From: an uncultured Alcaligenaceae bacterium
GTDB lineage: Bacteria > Pseudomonadota > Gammaproteobacteria > Burkholderiales > Burkholderiaceae_B
Assembly (NCBI GenBank): GCA_937897265.1
Contig: CALCPT010000101.1
Coordinates: 1 to 7,205, forward strand
Reading direction: 5' to 3'
DNA length: 7,205 nucleotides
Of this stretch, positions 1 through 6,107 are shown in pieces. A program made the translations under genes and the position numbers. The notes beneath the pieces are model-generated. The model did no database searches. It saw only the letters and a list, made by a program, of their open reading frames with translations, and was not told where the DNA came from. The number at the start of each line of letters is the position of its first letter. The stretch's first letter is position 1.

Positions 1-26
1 AGTTCAGACGTGTGCTCTTCCGATCT
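1..26 (+). other. Illumina adapter remnant (not genomic)
   Basis: The first 26 bases match the 3' part of the Illumina TruSeq index/read-2 primer, ending in the characteristic GCTCTTCCGATCT. This is untrimmed library sequence at the contig edge and should be masked. It happens to leave the minus-strand reading frame of the adjoining gene open, so automated translation would add about eight artefactual residues to the partial acyl-CoA dehydrogenase. Confidence 0.96.
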
Positions 27-98
27 AGAAGGACAAAAAGCAAAAGGATGAGTGGCAAGCCCGATATAATGGTTGGGCTGCCTGGGATTTTGATAGCC
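27..98. other. Suspect contig end, possible chimeric segment
   Basis: The minus-strand frame of the acyl-CoA dehydrogenase stays open here, but the protein stops resembling its family after the LAAEKI segment. The usual continuation (APRAA..D..G.FP) is absent from all three minus-strand frames, so one simple indel does not explain the loss. In contrast, the plus strand from position 29 reads through a tryptophan-rich stretch containing DEWQARYNGWAAWDFD. Because the segment directly abuts adapter sequence, a ligation or assembly chimera is the simplest explanation. A genuinely divergent N-terminus cannot be excluded. Confidence 0.45.
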
Positions 99-194
99 AA
101 TTTTTTCGGCTGCCAGTTGTTTGACTGAATCGAGCAGCATGGTTTCTTCTTGCGTCCAAGGCTGCGCAGCATCTAGTCGTTCTAATACGTTCAT
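27..194 (-). CDS. Acyl-CoA dehydrogenase, N-terminal fragment (AliB role inferred)
   Basis: This is the 5' end of a gene that runs off the contig. The first 32 residues (MNVLERLDAAQPWTQEETML, then LDSVKQLAAEKI) match the start of flavin-dependent acyl-CoA dehydrogenases, where a first helix of the form ..LLDSV..LA.EKI precedes an APRAA-like segment. The start ATG at 194-192 has a good ribosome binding site, GGAG (minus strand of 201-204) with a 6-base spacer. It begins 18 bases after the SDR stop, so the two are very likely cotranscribed. Residues beyond about 32 are unreliable because of the suspect contig end. Family members are about 380 residues, so over 90% is missing and no catalytic residue is visible. 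In this cluster the expected role is dehydrogenation of cyclohexanecarboxyl-CoA to the 1-ene. That role is inferred from context only. Confidence 0.62.
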
Positions 195-212
195 TTTTGA
201 CTCCGTGAGCGA

Positions 213-971
213 CTACTGCAACATGCCGTGCGCGCCATCAATATAGATGGTTTCGCCCGTCATATAAGGTGAATTTAAGACAAATAGTGATGTCACGAGA
301 TTGCCGATATCTTGTGCTTCGCCGGCTACGCCTGAGGGAATGCGCTTTGCTAAGTATTCAGCGAGAGGCCCTTTTTGAATCATCTCGCGGTTGAAGTCTG
401 TCATCACAAAGCCGGGGGCAACGTTCAGTACCCGAATGCCCTTAGATGCCCATTCGACCGCCATGCAGCGTGTCATCGCGGCCACAGCCGCTTTCGTGGC
501 GCAGTAGGTGAGGTGCTGTTTGACGCCAAGCTTGTCGTAAAACGAACCGATATTGACGATCATGCCGCCTTTGTTGTCTAGCAGGTGTGGGTAGATGGTT
601 TGACTCGCGGCCAACACGGAGTAGGCATTGACATCCATCACGTTTTTGAACTCTTGTTCAGCAATGTCTTGCACACGATCTTGCGAGTGAATGCCCGCGT
701 TATTGACGAGCCCAACTAGGGGCTGGCCTGAACGTTGTGCAACGTCAGCAAATGCTGCCGCTAATTGCTCAGGGCGACTGACATCGCATTTAGTACTGAA
801 CCATTGTTTGGCGAGCTCTGTTGTGGCGCCAGTGATTTGGGGCGTTTCGCCCGAGCGTGACAGGCAGCCAACCGCGTAGCCCGCTTGCGCCAAACCAAGC
901 GCGATCGCAGCGCCGATGCCGCGACTTGCGCCTGTGACGATAATGCAGCCTTTGTTTGATGAAGTGCTCAT
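213..971 (-). CDS. Short-chain dehydrogenase/reductase (BadH role inferred)
   Basis: This is a 252-residue classical SDR with a Rossmann fold, most likely cytosolic. The cofactor motif TGASRGIG is at residues 13-20, the acidic CDV at 62-64, NNAG at 90-93 and the structural Asn at 115. The catalytic Ser is 143, with Tyr156 and Lys160 in YCATK. PG at 186-187 and the C-terminal IDGA at 244-247 complete the family signature. All catalytic residues are present and the length is normal. Arg before the last Gly pair of the first motif, and Ser-Arg at 38-39 after strand 2, favour NADP(H) by known SDR rules. The start ATG has AGG six bases upstream. It lies between the hydratase and the acyl-CoA dehydrogenase, so oxidation of a 2-hydroxyacyl-CoA ring intermediate to the ketone is the likely job. 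It does not look closely like R. palustris BadH from memory. A FabG-type reductase is the alternative. Confidence 0.9.
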   Translation of the reverse strand: MSTSSNKGCIIVTGASRGIGAAIALGLAQAGYAVGCLSRSGETPQITGATTELAKQWFSTKCDVSRPEQLAAAFADVAQRSGQPLVGLVNNAGIHSQDRVQDIAEQEFKNVMDVNAYSVLAASQTIYPHLLDNKGGMIVNIGSFYDKLGVKQHLTYCATKAAVAAMTRCMAVEWASKGIRVLNVAPGFVMTDFNREMIQKGPLAEYLAKRIPSGVAGEAQDIGNLVTSLFVLNSPYMTGETIYIDGAHGMLQ

Positions 972-1075
972 GTTTTGCCTGAAGAGATCGTAGATAAAAG
1001 TGAGTCTAGGTTCGCAAGTGGGACGCGGCGCTCAAGTAGTGGATCGAGGGTAACAATGCGCCCCGCGAACACCAT
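968..1075 (-). CDS. Possible 35-residue leader ORF overlapping the SDR start
   Basis: In the 123-base gap between the hydratase stop and the SDR start, the minus strand carries an ATG ORF of 35 codons (starts MVFAGRIVTLDPLLERRVPL, ends SSGKT). Its TGA overlaps the SDR ATG as ATGA, the classic arrangement for translational coupling. It begins 19 bases after the hydratase stop. An in-frame TAG sits immediately before its ATG, so it cannot be longer. I see no Shine-Dalgarno sequence before the ATG, and I recognise no family. Chance openness over 35 codons is quite possible, so this is listed as a low-confidence candidate. Confidence 0.18.
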   Translation of the reverse strand: MVFAGRIVTLDPLLERRVPLANLDSLLSTISSGKT

Positions 1076-1094
1076 CTAGCTTTGAGTCAACGCC

Positions 1095-1877
1095 TTAATG
1101 ATCCTTAAATGTGGCTGGGCGTTTTTCAACAAATGCGGTCATGCCTTCGCTCGCGTCTGCAGTTTGAAAAATTAACGTTGATAGATCACGCTCAATTTTT
1201 AGACCTTGTTCGAGGGTTGTTTGCACACCCCGCGAAATCGCCTGGCGCGCCATCTCAAGTGCCAAGAGTCCATGCTTAAGATAAGGTGTTAAAAACTCGG
1301 TGCCAAGGGCGTAAGGATTGCCCTCGTCGACCAAGCGGGTGACTAAGCCAATACGTTCTGCCTCAGTGGCTTCGACTGTGCGCCCTGACAAAATGATGTC
1401 GAGTGCGCGCCCTTCGCCGATCAAGCGGGGTAAACGTTGTGTACCACCGTAGCCTGGGATTAAGCCGAGTTTGATTTCTGGCAAGCCCATCTTGGCACGC
1501 GCGGTGGCGATACGAAAGGTGCAAGAGAGCGCCAGTTCAAGGCCACCACCAAAGGCATAGCCATGAATCACCGCGACTGACGGGATACGCAGAGCGCTGA
1601 TTCGATTAAAGGCCTCTTGCCCGAGACGCGCGCCTTCGTGTTGCTGCACAAGAGTTCGTCCAAGCAGTTCAGGGATGTCGGCTCCGGCGCAGAACGATTT
1701 TTCGCCCGCGCCGGTAATTACCAAGCCGCGGACTTGTTGCTGCTCGATCGCTTGCTCAATTTGAGCAAGTGTGTTGTTCAGGTCTTGCAAGATCCCAAAG
1801 CTTAAGGCGTTGAGCGCCTTGGGGCGATTGAGATGCAGATGGGCCAAGCCCTGGTCAATGGAAAGTTCTACTGCCAT
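1095..1877 (-). CDS. Enoyl-CoA hydratase, crotonase family (BadK role inferred)
   Basis: This is a 260-residue crotonase-fold hydratase, expected in the cytosol. Numbered from the ATG at 1877, the oxyanion-hole segment FCAGADI is at 62-68 and GYAFGGGLELA at 106-116, with Glu114. LPEIKLGLIPGYGGTQRL is at 132-149, with Glu134. Glu114 and Glu134 match the two catalytic glutamates of rat enoyl-CoA hydratase (144 and 164) with the same 20-residue spacing, so it should be a true syn-hydratase. The C-terminus (EG..AF.EKR...F) is family-typical. A TTG at 1904 would add nine residues, but the ATG has an AAAGG site nine bases upstream and fits the family N-terminus. In this operon it would hydrate cyclohex-1-ene-1-carboxyl-CoA to the 2-hydroxy product. 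A general beta-oxidation hydratase is the alternative. Confidence 0.93.
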   Translation of the reverse strand: MAVELSIDQGLAHLHLNRPKALNALSFGILQDLNNTLAQIEQAIEQQQVRGLVITGAGEKSFCAGADIPELLGRTLVQQHEGARLGQEAFNRISALRIPSVAVIHGYAFGGGLELALSCTFRIATARAKMGLPEIKLGLIPGYGGTQRLPRLIGEGRALDIILSGRTVEATEAERIGLVTRLVDEGNPYALGTEFLTPYLKHGLLALEMARQAISRGVQTTLEQGLKIERDLSTLIFQTADASEGMTAFVEKRPATFKDH

Positions 1878-1886
1878 GTTCGACTG

Positions 1887-1891
1887 CCTTT
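1887..1891 (-). promoter_or_regulatory. Ribosome binding site fixing the hydratase start
   Basis: The minus strand reads AAAGG here, followed by a 9-base spacer and ATG at 1877-1875. The site lies inside the reading frame of the longer TTG-initiated version (1904), which supports the ATG as the real start. Confidence 0.6.
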
Positions 1892-2031
1892 GATGTTGGA
1901 TCAACGTGGTAATAGTTTAAGGTCTGTTGTGATAACTAGGCTCGGTGGCCGCACTCGCGATGTATGTCAGGTCAAATGCTACGCGGCGTAATAAAAGAGA
2001 GTGATGTTATGGTGGTTAAAAGTCTTAGCGA

Positions 2032-3708
2032 TTAGCTCGGTGCTTTCCAACGAACTGGTGAGGGCTTGATGTCTCCCCGCTTAGTCATCTCGATGAGTTC
2101 GCGTTTTAAAATCTTGCCGCTGGCCGTGAGTGGAAAGGCGGGCAGCACAATAAAGTATTCAGGCATGTCGTATTTTGATAAACCGACCTCGTGCAAGTGC
2201 TGCAAAACTTGCTGAGGGTCAATCGCTGCGCCTGCCCGTTGCAAAATCGAAAGACAGACGCGCTCGCCTAAGCGATCATCGGCAATCGGAAACACAGCAG
2301 CCTTCACGACATCTGGGTGTCTGTGGGTCAAGTCTTCGATGCGAGCTGGGTGGATATTGTGCCCGCCACGAATAATTAAATCTTTTTTACGCCCAACAAT
2401 TTGCAGGCAGCCTTGTTCGTCAAATACCCCAAGATCGCCACTCATAAACCAACCAGAGCGGTTAAAAGAGTTTTCAGTCGCGGTTTGATCGTCAAAATAG
2501 CCGAGCATTAGCAAGCCACCGCGCCCGCCAATTTCACCGACCTGACCTTGCGCGACCTCGTTGTCGGGATGTTCGGCATCAAAAATTCGTACTTCGTAGC
2601 CTTGTGCGGCGCGCCCGCACGTTGCCACAATCGTATTGGTAGGATCGCTAGGTAAGGTGTATTGATGCGAGCCGTTTTCGGTCATGCCGTAGACGTTTTG
2701 TGGCTTGACGCCAATTCGCAAAAATTGTTCAGCGACTTCGCGTGGAATTGGCGAGCCAGCCATATAAAACGATGTCACCTTGCCCATCGCAGTCAAACCA
2801 CGACGGCGAAAATCTTCAAGAATATCCATGGCATGTGTCGGCACACCCATGACATAAGTCCCTTGGCTTTCGATGATCCAGTCAAGTGCGGATTTACCGG
2901 CCGCGAAGTTATGGATCACAAGTTGCAAGCCTGCCGCAAGCCATTGCTCGATCGCGACCGTGCCGATGTGATGGCTCAAGGGGCTGAGCGTGACAAGAAT
3001 TGAGTCTTGATCGTGGTGCCAGTCGCGCACCATCATGCGACCATTGGCCAGTAAGGTGTTGTCGCTGTGCATCACCCCTTTTGGCAAGCCCGTAGTGCCC
3101 GAGGTGAAGGCTAAGTAAACGATTTTATCGGGGTTGGTGGCCGCAGGGGGCAAGCGACGCTCAGAGGTCGCCTCTACCACTAGCTGATGCTCTGGTGTTT
3201 GATGTTCAATCGTTTGGGTGGCATCGGCAAAGGTCGCGCCATACAAACACGTTCGGATTAACGTGGGCACCTCGCCCAGCAAGTTAGTGATGGGATGCGT
3301 GGTCGCATCAGAGCCATAGCCGGGGGTTGTAAAAAACGCTTTGCAACGGATGCGCTTAAGCAGCGTAATGATTTCGCCAGAAGTGTAGCTTTGATGAAGC
3401 GACGGGCAGCACACATAGCCGTTACGTGAACAGGCCATAAACACAAGCACGCTTTCAACGCGGCTAGGCAGCCAGATCGCGACACGGTCACCGGCACTTA
3501 AGCCTGCTTGATGCAGGTCTAAGGCAAGCTCCTCAACCGCTTGTAAGACTTGCGACCAGGTTAGCGTTGTGAACAAGTCGCGTAGTGCAATGCTGTGTGG
3601 GCGCGCTTGCGCGTGCTGTTGTAGTAGGCCGAACATGGTGTCGGCGTGCCAAGCCCCCGAGGCATAGTTTTCACGGGTCTTTTGTGGATCATGCAGAGTC
3701 AACATCAT
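2032..3708 (-). CDS. aliA: AMP-forming acyl-CoA ligase, cyclohexanecarboxylate-CoA ligase-like
   Basis: This 558-residue ANL-superfamily ligase activates a carboxylic acid with ATP and CoA through an acyl-adenylate. Motifs in order: the phosphate-binding loop TSGTTGLPKG (202-211), LSPLSHHIG (241-249), YGMTE (340-344), GWFMSGDLG (419-427) with the ribose-binding Asp425, the hinge GRKKDLIIRGGHNIHPARIE (439-458), and Lys532 in TASGKILKREL as the predicted catalytic lysine. All core motifs are intact and the length is normal. The GGHNI.P..IE hinge variant is one I associate with cyclohexanecarboxylate/alicyclic acid-CoA ligases, and the BadI-like gene next door supports that substrate. No membrane segment is seen. 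ATG at 3708 is preferred over the adjacent ATG at 3705 because AGG lies nine bases upstream. The family is certain. The exact substrate is inferred, and a medium-chain or aromatic acid is possible. Confidence 0.88.
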   Translation of the reverse strand: MMLTLHDPQKTRENYASGAWHADTMFGLLQQHAQARPHSIALRDLFTTLTWSQVLQAVEELALDLHQAGLSAGDRVAIWLPSRVESVLVFMACSRNGYVCCPSLHQSYTSGEIITLLKRIRCKAFFTTPGYGSDATTHPITNLLGEVPTLIRTCLYGATFADATQTIEHQTPEHQLVVEATSERRLPPAATNPDKIVYLAFTSGTTGLPKGVMHSDNTLLANGRMMVRDWHHDQDSILVTLSPLSHHIGTVAIEQWLAAGLQLVIHNFAAGKSALDWIIESQGTYVMGVPTHAMDILEDFRRRGLTAMGKVTSFYMAGSPIPREVAEQFLRIGVKPQNVYGMTENGSHQYTLPSDPTNTIVATCGRAAQGYEVRIFDAEHPDNEVAQGQVGEIGGRGGLLMLGYFDDQTATENSFNRSGWFMSGDLGVFDEQGCLQIVGRKKDLIIRGGHNIHPARIEDLTHRHPDVVKAAVFPIADDRLGERVCLSILQRAGAAIDPQQVLQHLHEVGLSKYDMPEYFIVLPAFPLTASGKILKRELIEMTKRGDIKPSPVRWKAPS

Positions 3709-3745
3709 GTTCGAAAACCTAAGCGCGGTATAGAGAAAGCTTGTT

Positions 3746-3830
3746 GGCCAAAGTAAGAGGCCTTGTGACTGAACTAAAGAGCCTAGTGGTTAAAGCAGAA
3801 GGCCCTTCGCCTGAAATACAGAGCCTAGTG
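3746..3830. repeat. Degenerate 42-bp tandem repeat between badI-like and ligase genes
   Basis: Segments 3746-3788 and 3788-3830 align without gaps at a 42-bp period, 32 of 43 positions identical. The last 22 bases of each (3767-3788 and 3809-3830) agree at 19 of 22, and AGAGCCTAGTG at 3778-3788 and 3820-3830 is perfect. A weaker third unit seems to begin at 3830 (CCAAAAGTAGA resembles CCAAAGTAAGA). The repeat therefore includes the badI-like stop codon (3825-3827) and runs into its last codons. The period equals 14 codons, but the badI frame meets stops at once. It fills most of the 116-base gap before the ligase. Function is unknown; slippage-type duplication of the gene tail is a reasonable origin. 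Confidence 0.7.
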
Positions 3831-4604
3831 TCCAAAAGTAGACGAATCAGGTTTGCGACGTTCAGCAAACGACGCTGAAAGCTCATCGTGTTCTTTGGTG
3901 TCGAGATAGCCACGCAGTAGCAGATCGTGTGCCATACGCGACAGGCCACTGACGCCGCCATGACGTGCGTTAAACGCGGCTTTGACCGACGCTAAAGCAA
4001 ACGCACCGCGATCGGCGATCTCAAGCGCCCACTTACGGGTTTCGGCACGTAACTCGGCTGCGGGCACAACGCGATTGATCAGGCCCATTTCAAGCGCTTG
4101 CTTCGCTGGGATCTTGGGATTTGAAAACCACATTTCTTTCGCGCGTTTTTTACCGACTAAATCTTCAAGATACCAAGTGCCGTAGCCGGCATCGAAGCTG
4201 CCCATCATTGGGCCGACTTGTCTGAAGGTGGCGGTATCTGAGGCAATCGTTACGTCGCACACCATTTGCAAAACATTGCCACCACCAACGGCAAAACCGT
4301 TGACTGAGGCGATGACGGGTTTTTGCAGGCGGTCGATGCTTTCGTACATTTCAAGGGTCGGTAACACGCCGGCATAGAGCTTAGTGTCTTCCATGCCTTC
4401 TTTGCGCCCACCAATACAAAAGAAGCGATCGCCAGCGCCTGTTAAGACGATCACGCGAGTGCGGGTTTCGCGGCGAATCTCGTTGATACAGTCGCGAATC
4501 TCGTGGCACATTTTTGGTGTGAACATGTTGCCGTCGTGGGGACGATTGATCGTAATCGTGCCAATTGGGCCGTCTTCTTCGTATAAGATTTCGTCGAATG
4601 TCAT
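3825..4604 (-). CDS. badI: 2-Ketocyclohexanecarboxyl-CoA hydrolase-like (BadI/MenB-type crotonase)
   Basis: This 259-residue crotonase-superfamily protein belongs to the BadI/MenB branch and not to the hydratases. The two hydratase glutamates are replaced (Val111 in GGGNVLQ, Gly131 in RQVGPMMG). Ser136 and Asp138 in GSFDAGYGT and Tyr233 match, as I recall the sequence, Ser138, Asp140 and Tyr235 of R. palustris BadI. FCIGG (62-66) and the DLVGKKRAKEMWF block (148-160) are also typical. BadI is about 260 residues. It hydrolyses the ring of 2-ketocyclohexane-1-carboxyl-CoA by a reverse Dieckmann reaction to give pimeloyl-CoA. ATG at 4604 fits the family N-terminus. A TTG at 4652 would add 16 unrelated residues. 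It follows the CoA-transferase after 185 bases and precedes the ligase by 116. MenB is disfavoured because no menaquinone genes are nearby and it would usually be longer. Confidence 0.85.
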   Translation of the reverse strand: MTFDEILYEEDGPIGTITINRPHDGNMFTPKMCHEIRDCINEIRRETRTRVIVLTGAGDRFFCIGGRKEGMEDTKLYAGVLPTLEMYESIDRLQKPVIASVNGFAVGGGNVLQMVCDVTIASDTATFRQVGPMMGSFDAGYGTWYLEDLVGKKRAKEMWFSNPKIPAKQALEMGLINRVVPAAELRAETRKWALEIADRGAFALASVKAAFNARHGGVSGLSRMAHDLLLRGYLDTKEHDELSASFAERRKPDSSTFGH

Positions 4605-4647
4605 AAAAGTCTCGTTATTTGTCAGTAAGTTTTTATTTGACTGTCTC

Positions 4648-4671
4648 GACAATTGTCTTTGGACAATCGTC
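4648..4671. promoter_or_regulatory. Double GACAATYGTC element: operator or RNA hairpin
   Basis: Upstream of the badI-like gene, the perfect palindrome GACAATTGTC (4648-4657) is followed, after four bases, by GACAATCGTC (4662-4671). The two copies can also pair with each other: on the minus-strand RNA they form a 10-bp stem with one G-U pair and a CAAA loop. No U-tract follows, so it is not a standard terminator. It sits 44-67 bases before the start codon in a 185-base gap, a position suited to an operator controlling a second transcription unit. MarR-type BadR controls the equivalent genes in R. palustris. Whether a similar factor binds here is only a guess. Confidence 0.45.
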
Positions 4672-4789
4672 TTAGGCAGTTTTGATCGTGCGAATTTTTG
4701 TACCGCAAATTTTACTAGCGCGCTGGGCCGTTAGCAGGTTAGTCATTGTAGCTAGACAAGCCCAGCCTGCAGAGGGAAGAGCACCTAAG

Positions 4790-6040
4790 CTATTCATTCA
4801 CGATGTTGGCCTGCTGCAGCTGTTTGATTTGAGCTGGGCTTAGCTTGAGCCGTTCGCGCAAAATCGCTTCGGTGTCTTCTCCTAGCGTTGGCGGCGCTTT
4901 ACGGTGGACGTGATGCTCGCCATCGATAGTAATGCCTAGCCCCACTTGGGGTACCTCGCCATAGCCTGAATCACTTTTATAAAAAAATTCTTTAGTTAAA
5001 AGATCTTGGTCTTTTGTGACCTCGTCCACCCGGTTGATGGGGCCTGCGGGGATCCGATTCTTGGCGAATAGCGCGAGCCATTCATCGCGCGGTTTGGTGA
5101 CCAGCACTTCTGAAATACGGGCCACAATGGCGGGCCGATGGTTGCGGCGCCCCGCATTGCCGGCGTATTCGGGCTTTTCAGCGAAGGCCGGGTCGCCGAC
5201 CGCCTGCCAGAAGCGTTTCCAGATGGCATCGTTACCTAGGCCAAGTGAGAGCTGTGAGTCGGCCGTGTTGAACACCTGATAAATGGCGATCACCGAGTCT
5301 TTGCCCCCCGAGCGACGTGGCACCTCATCAGACCCTAGATAGGCTACTACGCGGGGTGCGGTAAAGCGCGTCATGGTGGACAGCATCGAGATGTCGATGC
5401 TCGAGCCCTTGCCCGTGCGTGCGCGGCCATGAATAGCCGCCATGACGGCCATGGCCAAGTCCTGCCCAGCGAGCATATCGGCTGCGGGGGTGCCCACTTT
5501 TTGAGGGTCGTTTTCGCTTTCGCCAGTCAGATCCATAATCCCTGAGTAGCCTTCAGCAATCAAGTCGTAGCAGGGGTGATCGCTGCGGCTACCGGTTAAA
5601 CCAAAACCTGTCAGGCTGGCATGAATTAAGCGCGGAAACCGTTCTTGCAGCTTGGCAAAATTCAAGCCTAACTTTTCTTGTACACGTGGCGTCATGTTGA
5701 GTACGAGGACATCCGTGGTTTCGAGCAATGACAGCAAGAGCTCAAGGCCTTCGGGTTGGCTGATATCGAGCGCCATGCTTTGTTTGTTGCGATTGACGCT
5801 TAAAAACCAAAGCGAGGCGCCATTCAAAAAAGGCGGGCCCCATTGACGTGCGTCGTCGCCGGTGCCCGGCTTTTCAATTTTGAGCACAGTGGCACCAAAA
5901 TCAGCCAGCAGTTGAGTCGCGTAGGGGCCGGCGACCGAAGTACTAAGGTCTAGCACCTGAATCCCCTCAAAGTGTGAAAACCCTTGAGCGGCCTGTACGT
6001 GTGGCAAGTGTTGATAAGGCAGAGTCATTGCGGAGATCAT
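4790..6040 (-). CDS. Family III CoA-transferase (CaiB/BaiF)
   Basis: This 416-residue family III CoA-transferase moves CoA between carboxylic acids through an enzyme-bound aspartyl intermediate, usually as an interlocked cytosolic dimer. The N-terminal signature GIQVLDLSTSVAGPYATQLL is at 26-45, followed by ADFGATVLKIEKPGTGD (46-62). Asp188 in TPAADMLAGQDL is the predicted nucleophile (Asp169 in formyl-CoA transferase). GRARTGKGSSIDISML is at 205-220, and the C-terminal R-IPAGPINRVDEV segment at 329-341. Length is normal and nothing is missing. ATG at 6040 is listed, but ATG at 6028 is about as likely, since the AGGA at 6040-6043 is too close to the first and about 11 bases from the second. 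It is first in the minus-strand series and faces the Bug gene. It could activate the same acid as the ligase, or a diacid such as pimelate. The substrate cannot be read from sequence. Confidence 0.92.
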   Translation of the reverse strand: MISAMTLPYQHLPHVQAAQGFSHFEGIQVLDLSTSVAGPYATQLLADFGATVLKIEKPGTGDDARQWGPPFLNGASLWFLSVNRNKQSMALDISQPEGLELLLSLLETTDVLVLNMTPRVQEKLGLNFAKLQERFPRLIHASLTGFGLTGSRSDHPCYDLIAEGYSGIMDLTGESENDPQKVGTPAADMLAGQDLAMAVMAAIHGRARTGKGSSIDISMLSTMTRFTAPRVVAYLGSDEVPRRSGGKDSVIAIYQVFNTADSQLSLGLGNDAIWKRFWQAVGDPAFAEKPEYAGNAGRRNHRPAIVARISEVLVTKPRDEWLALFAKNRIPAGPINRVDEVTKDQDLLTKEFFYKSDSGYGEVPQVGLGITIDGEHHVHRKAPPTLGEDTEAILRERLKLSPAQIKQLQQANIVNE

Positions 6041-6046
6041 CCTGAG

Positions 6047-6082
6047 GTAAAGCCGGCCAAGCCGTAAAGCCGTTTAAAGCGG
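6047..6082. repeat. Three TAAAGCSG motifs before the CoA-transferase
   Basis: GTAAAGCCG occurs at 6047-6055 and again at 6064-6072, a 17-base period, with a variant TAAAGCGG at 6075-6082. The last two lie inside an imperfect palindrome (GCCGTTTAAAGCGGC, 6069-6083). The cluster lies 7-42 bases upstream of the listed start, in the mRNA leader if the promoter is where it seems to be. It could be an operator or a leader hairpin, or chance in a GC-rich stretch. Confidence 0.35.
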
Positions 6083-6107
6083 CGCTAAAAACAGAGCTTA
6101 CCAAAGC

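Noticed and set aside
1936..1944. ACTAGGCTC shared, in inverted orientation, with the 42-bp repeat
   Set aside because: Nine matching bases (eleven of twelve with one mismatch) without flanking similarity is too little to call a dispersed repeat.
1878..2031. TTGACC-type -35 box in the ligase-hydratase gap
   Set aside because: A -35-like hexamer exists on the minus strand, but no acceptable -10 lies at the right spacing.
2662..3003. 113-codon plus-strand ORF
   Set aside because: Fully antisense to the ligase, whose motifs are intact across the same bases; a shadow.
3798..3808. GAAGGCCCTTC as an intrinsic terminator
   Set aside because: The stem is only five base pairs around one central base and no U-run follows on either strand; it is also part of the tandem repeat.
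3719..3961. 80-codon minus-strand ORF across the badI-like 3' end
   Set aside because: It overlaps the well-supported badI-like gene in another frame, and its downstream half is just the 42-bp repeat read in a stop-free frame.
4605..4652. 16-residue N-terminal extension of the badI-like protein from a TTG
   Set aside because: The added residues do not resemble the family, and the start would fall inside the GACAATTGTC element; ATG at 4604 gives the usual length.
4384..4734. 116-codon plus-strand ORF
   Set aside because: It lies mostly antisense to the badI-like gene, has no family features and no sensible ribosome binding site; a coding shadow.
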